From an uncultured Clostridia bacterium (GTDB lineage: Bacteria > Bacillota > Clostridia > Christensenellales > Borkfalkiaceae): 5,614 bases of DNA. The notes beneath the pieces are model-generated. The model saw only the letters and a list, made by a program, of their open reading frames with translations, had not been told where the DNA came from and made no database searches. This document shows, piece by piece, positions 5,348-5,614 of this stretch. The translations under genes were made by a program, and so were the position numbers. How positions within the stretch are numbered: position 1 is the stretch's first letter; each line of letters opens with the position of its first letter. The stretch covers positions 1 through 5,614 of the forward strand of contig CAKQMB010000032.1 of the NCBI GenBank assembly GCA_934254825.1, in the 5' to 3' direction.

Positions 5348-5614
5348 TTAATTTTCCTCCACGGTTTTATACCAAACTTTGTATTCGACTTCTAAATCGA
5401 GCATATCGTAAGAACCGTCTTTTTCTCTGTATACGGGAACTTCTGTAAAGTACATAGTAATGTAGCCTTGAAATTCGTCTTTTTTTCCGCTTACGGGACG
5501 GCAACGTTTTTCAACGTCATCGAAAATTCGTATAAACGGCTTGTTATTTTTAGAAATACAAGGGCAAAGCAGATTACCTTCTGCAAGGTAACCGAAACCG
5601 GACAATTTTTTATC
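5348..5614 (-). CDS. Unrecognised small protein, N-terminus outside the window
   Basis: The frame is open to the right edge, with three further codons (Asp-Lys-Lys) before the TTG at 5605, so the true start is probably beyond the window and at least 88 residues are seen. It is hydrophilic with beta-strand-like pieces (KPFIRIFDD, FQGYITMYFTEVPVY, LDLEVEYKVWY) and two cysteines in CPC near the start of the visible part. No known domain is recognised. It is the first visible gene of the minus operon, so the operon's promoter must lie further right. It ends in VEEN; the GAG GAA codons double as the ribosome site of the next gene, which starts one base after its stop. Confidence 0.65.
   Translation of the reverse strand, partial: DKKLSGFGYLAEGNLLCPCISKNNKPFIRIFDDVEKRCRPVSGKKDEFQGYITMYFTEVPVYREKDGSYDMLDLEVEYKVWYKTVEEN
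5356..5360 (-). promoter_or_regulatory. Ribosome binding site inside the end of the upstream gene (first copy)
   Basis: GGAGG is read within GTG GAG GAA at the end of the partial gene, 9 bases before the ATG at 5346. It implies that ribosomes finishing one gene start the next. Confidence 0.7.

Noticed and set aside
1..5614. tRNA or rRNA genes
   Set aside because: No cloverleaf-type or rRNA-like stretch was seen by eye on either strand.

Overview
The window looks like a piece of a Bacillota (Clostridia-type) chromosome, probably from an uncultured gut lineage, with the edge of an integrative or conjugative element in it. The reasons are strong GGAGG/AAGGAG ribosome binding sites before almost every gene, low GC in most of the window, and a PcfK/PcfJ pair and small orphan proteins of the sort carried by Gram-positive conjugative elements. 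The taxonomic call is an inference from style, not from a marker gene.

Left part (1-879, + strand): the last eight membrane helices of a major facilitator transporter, probably of the organophosphate/phosphate antiporter type, cut off at its 5' end by the window edge. It is visibly GC-richer than everything that follows (35 of 60 bases are G or C at 421-480, against 14 of 60 at 2281-2340), so it is probably host sequence. After a 67-base gap with a plausible promoter comes a 110-residue helix-turn-helix protein (947-1279, +) resembling sigma-70 region 4. An intrinsic terminator lies inside its last codons.

Middle (1280-1384): a short convergent intergenic region with no gene but two inverted repeats. 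The larger one pairs without mismatches only as minus-strand RNA.

Right part (1385-5614, all - strand, read right to left): one tightly packed operon of eight genes entering from beyond the right edge. The order is an unrecognised protein (5' end cut off), a 71-residue protein, a 136-residue protein of a mobile-element family, a 137-residue conserved mobile-element protein, a 90-residue unknown, a PcfK-type protein fused to a MutS domain I, a PcfJ-type protein, and a 108-residue conserved mobile-element protein. Gaps are 1, 1, 18, 10 and 16 bases, then a 4-base overlap, then 30 bases, so the genes are almost certainly co-transcribed and in places translationally coupled.

The most interesting item is the PcfK-MutS-I fusion (3058-3987). 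It keeps the Phe-x-Glu that in real MutS contacts the mispaired base, lacks every other MutS domain including the ATPase, and carries a QASLF pentapeptide in its linker that fits the beta-clamp binding consensus. Together with PcfJ and the small acidic proteins it could be a module acting on transferred or replicating element DNA, but that function is inferred.
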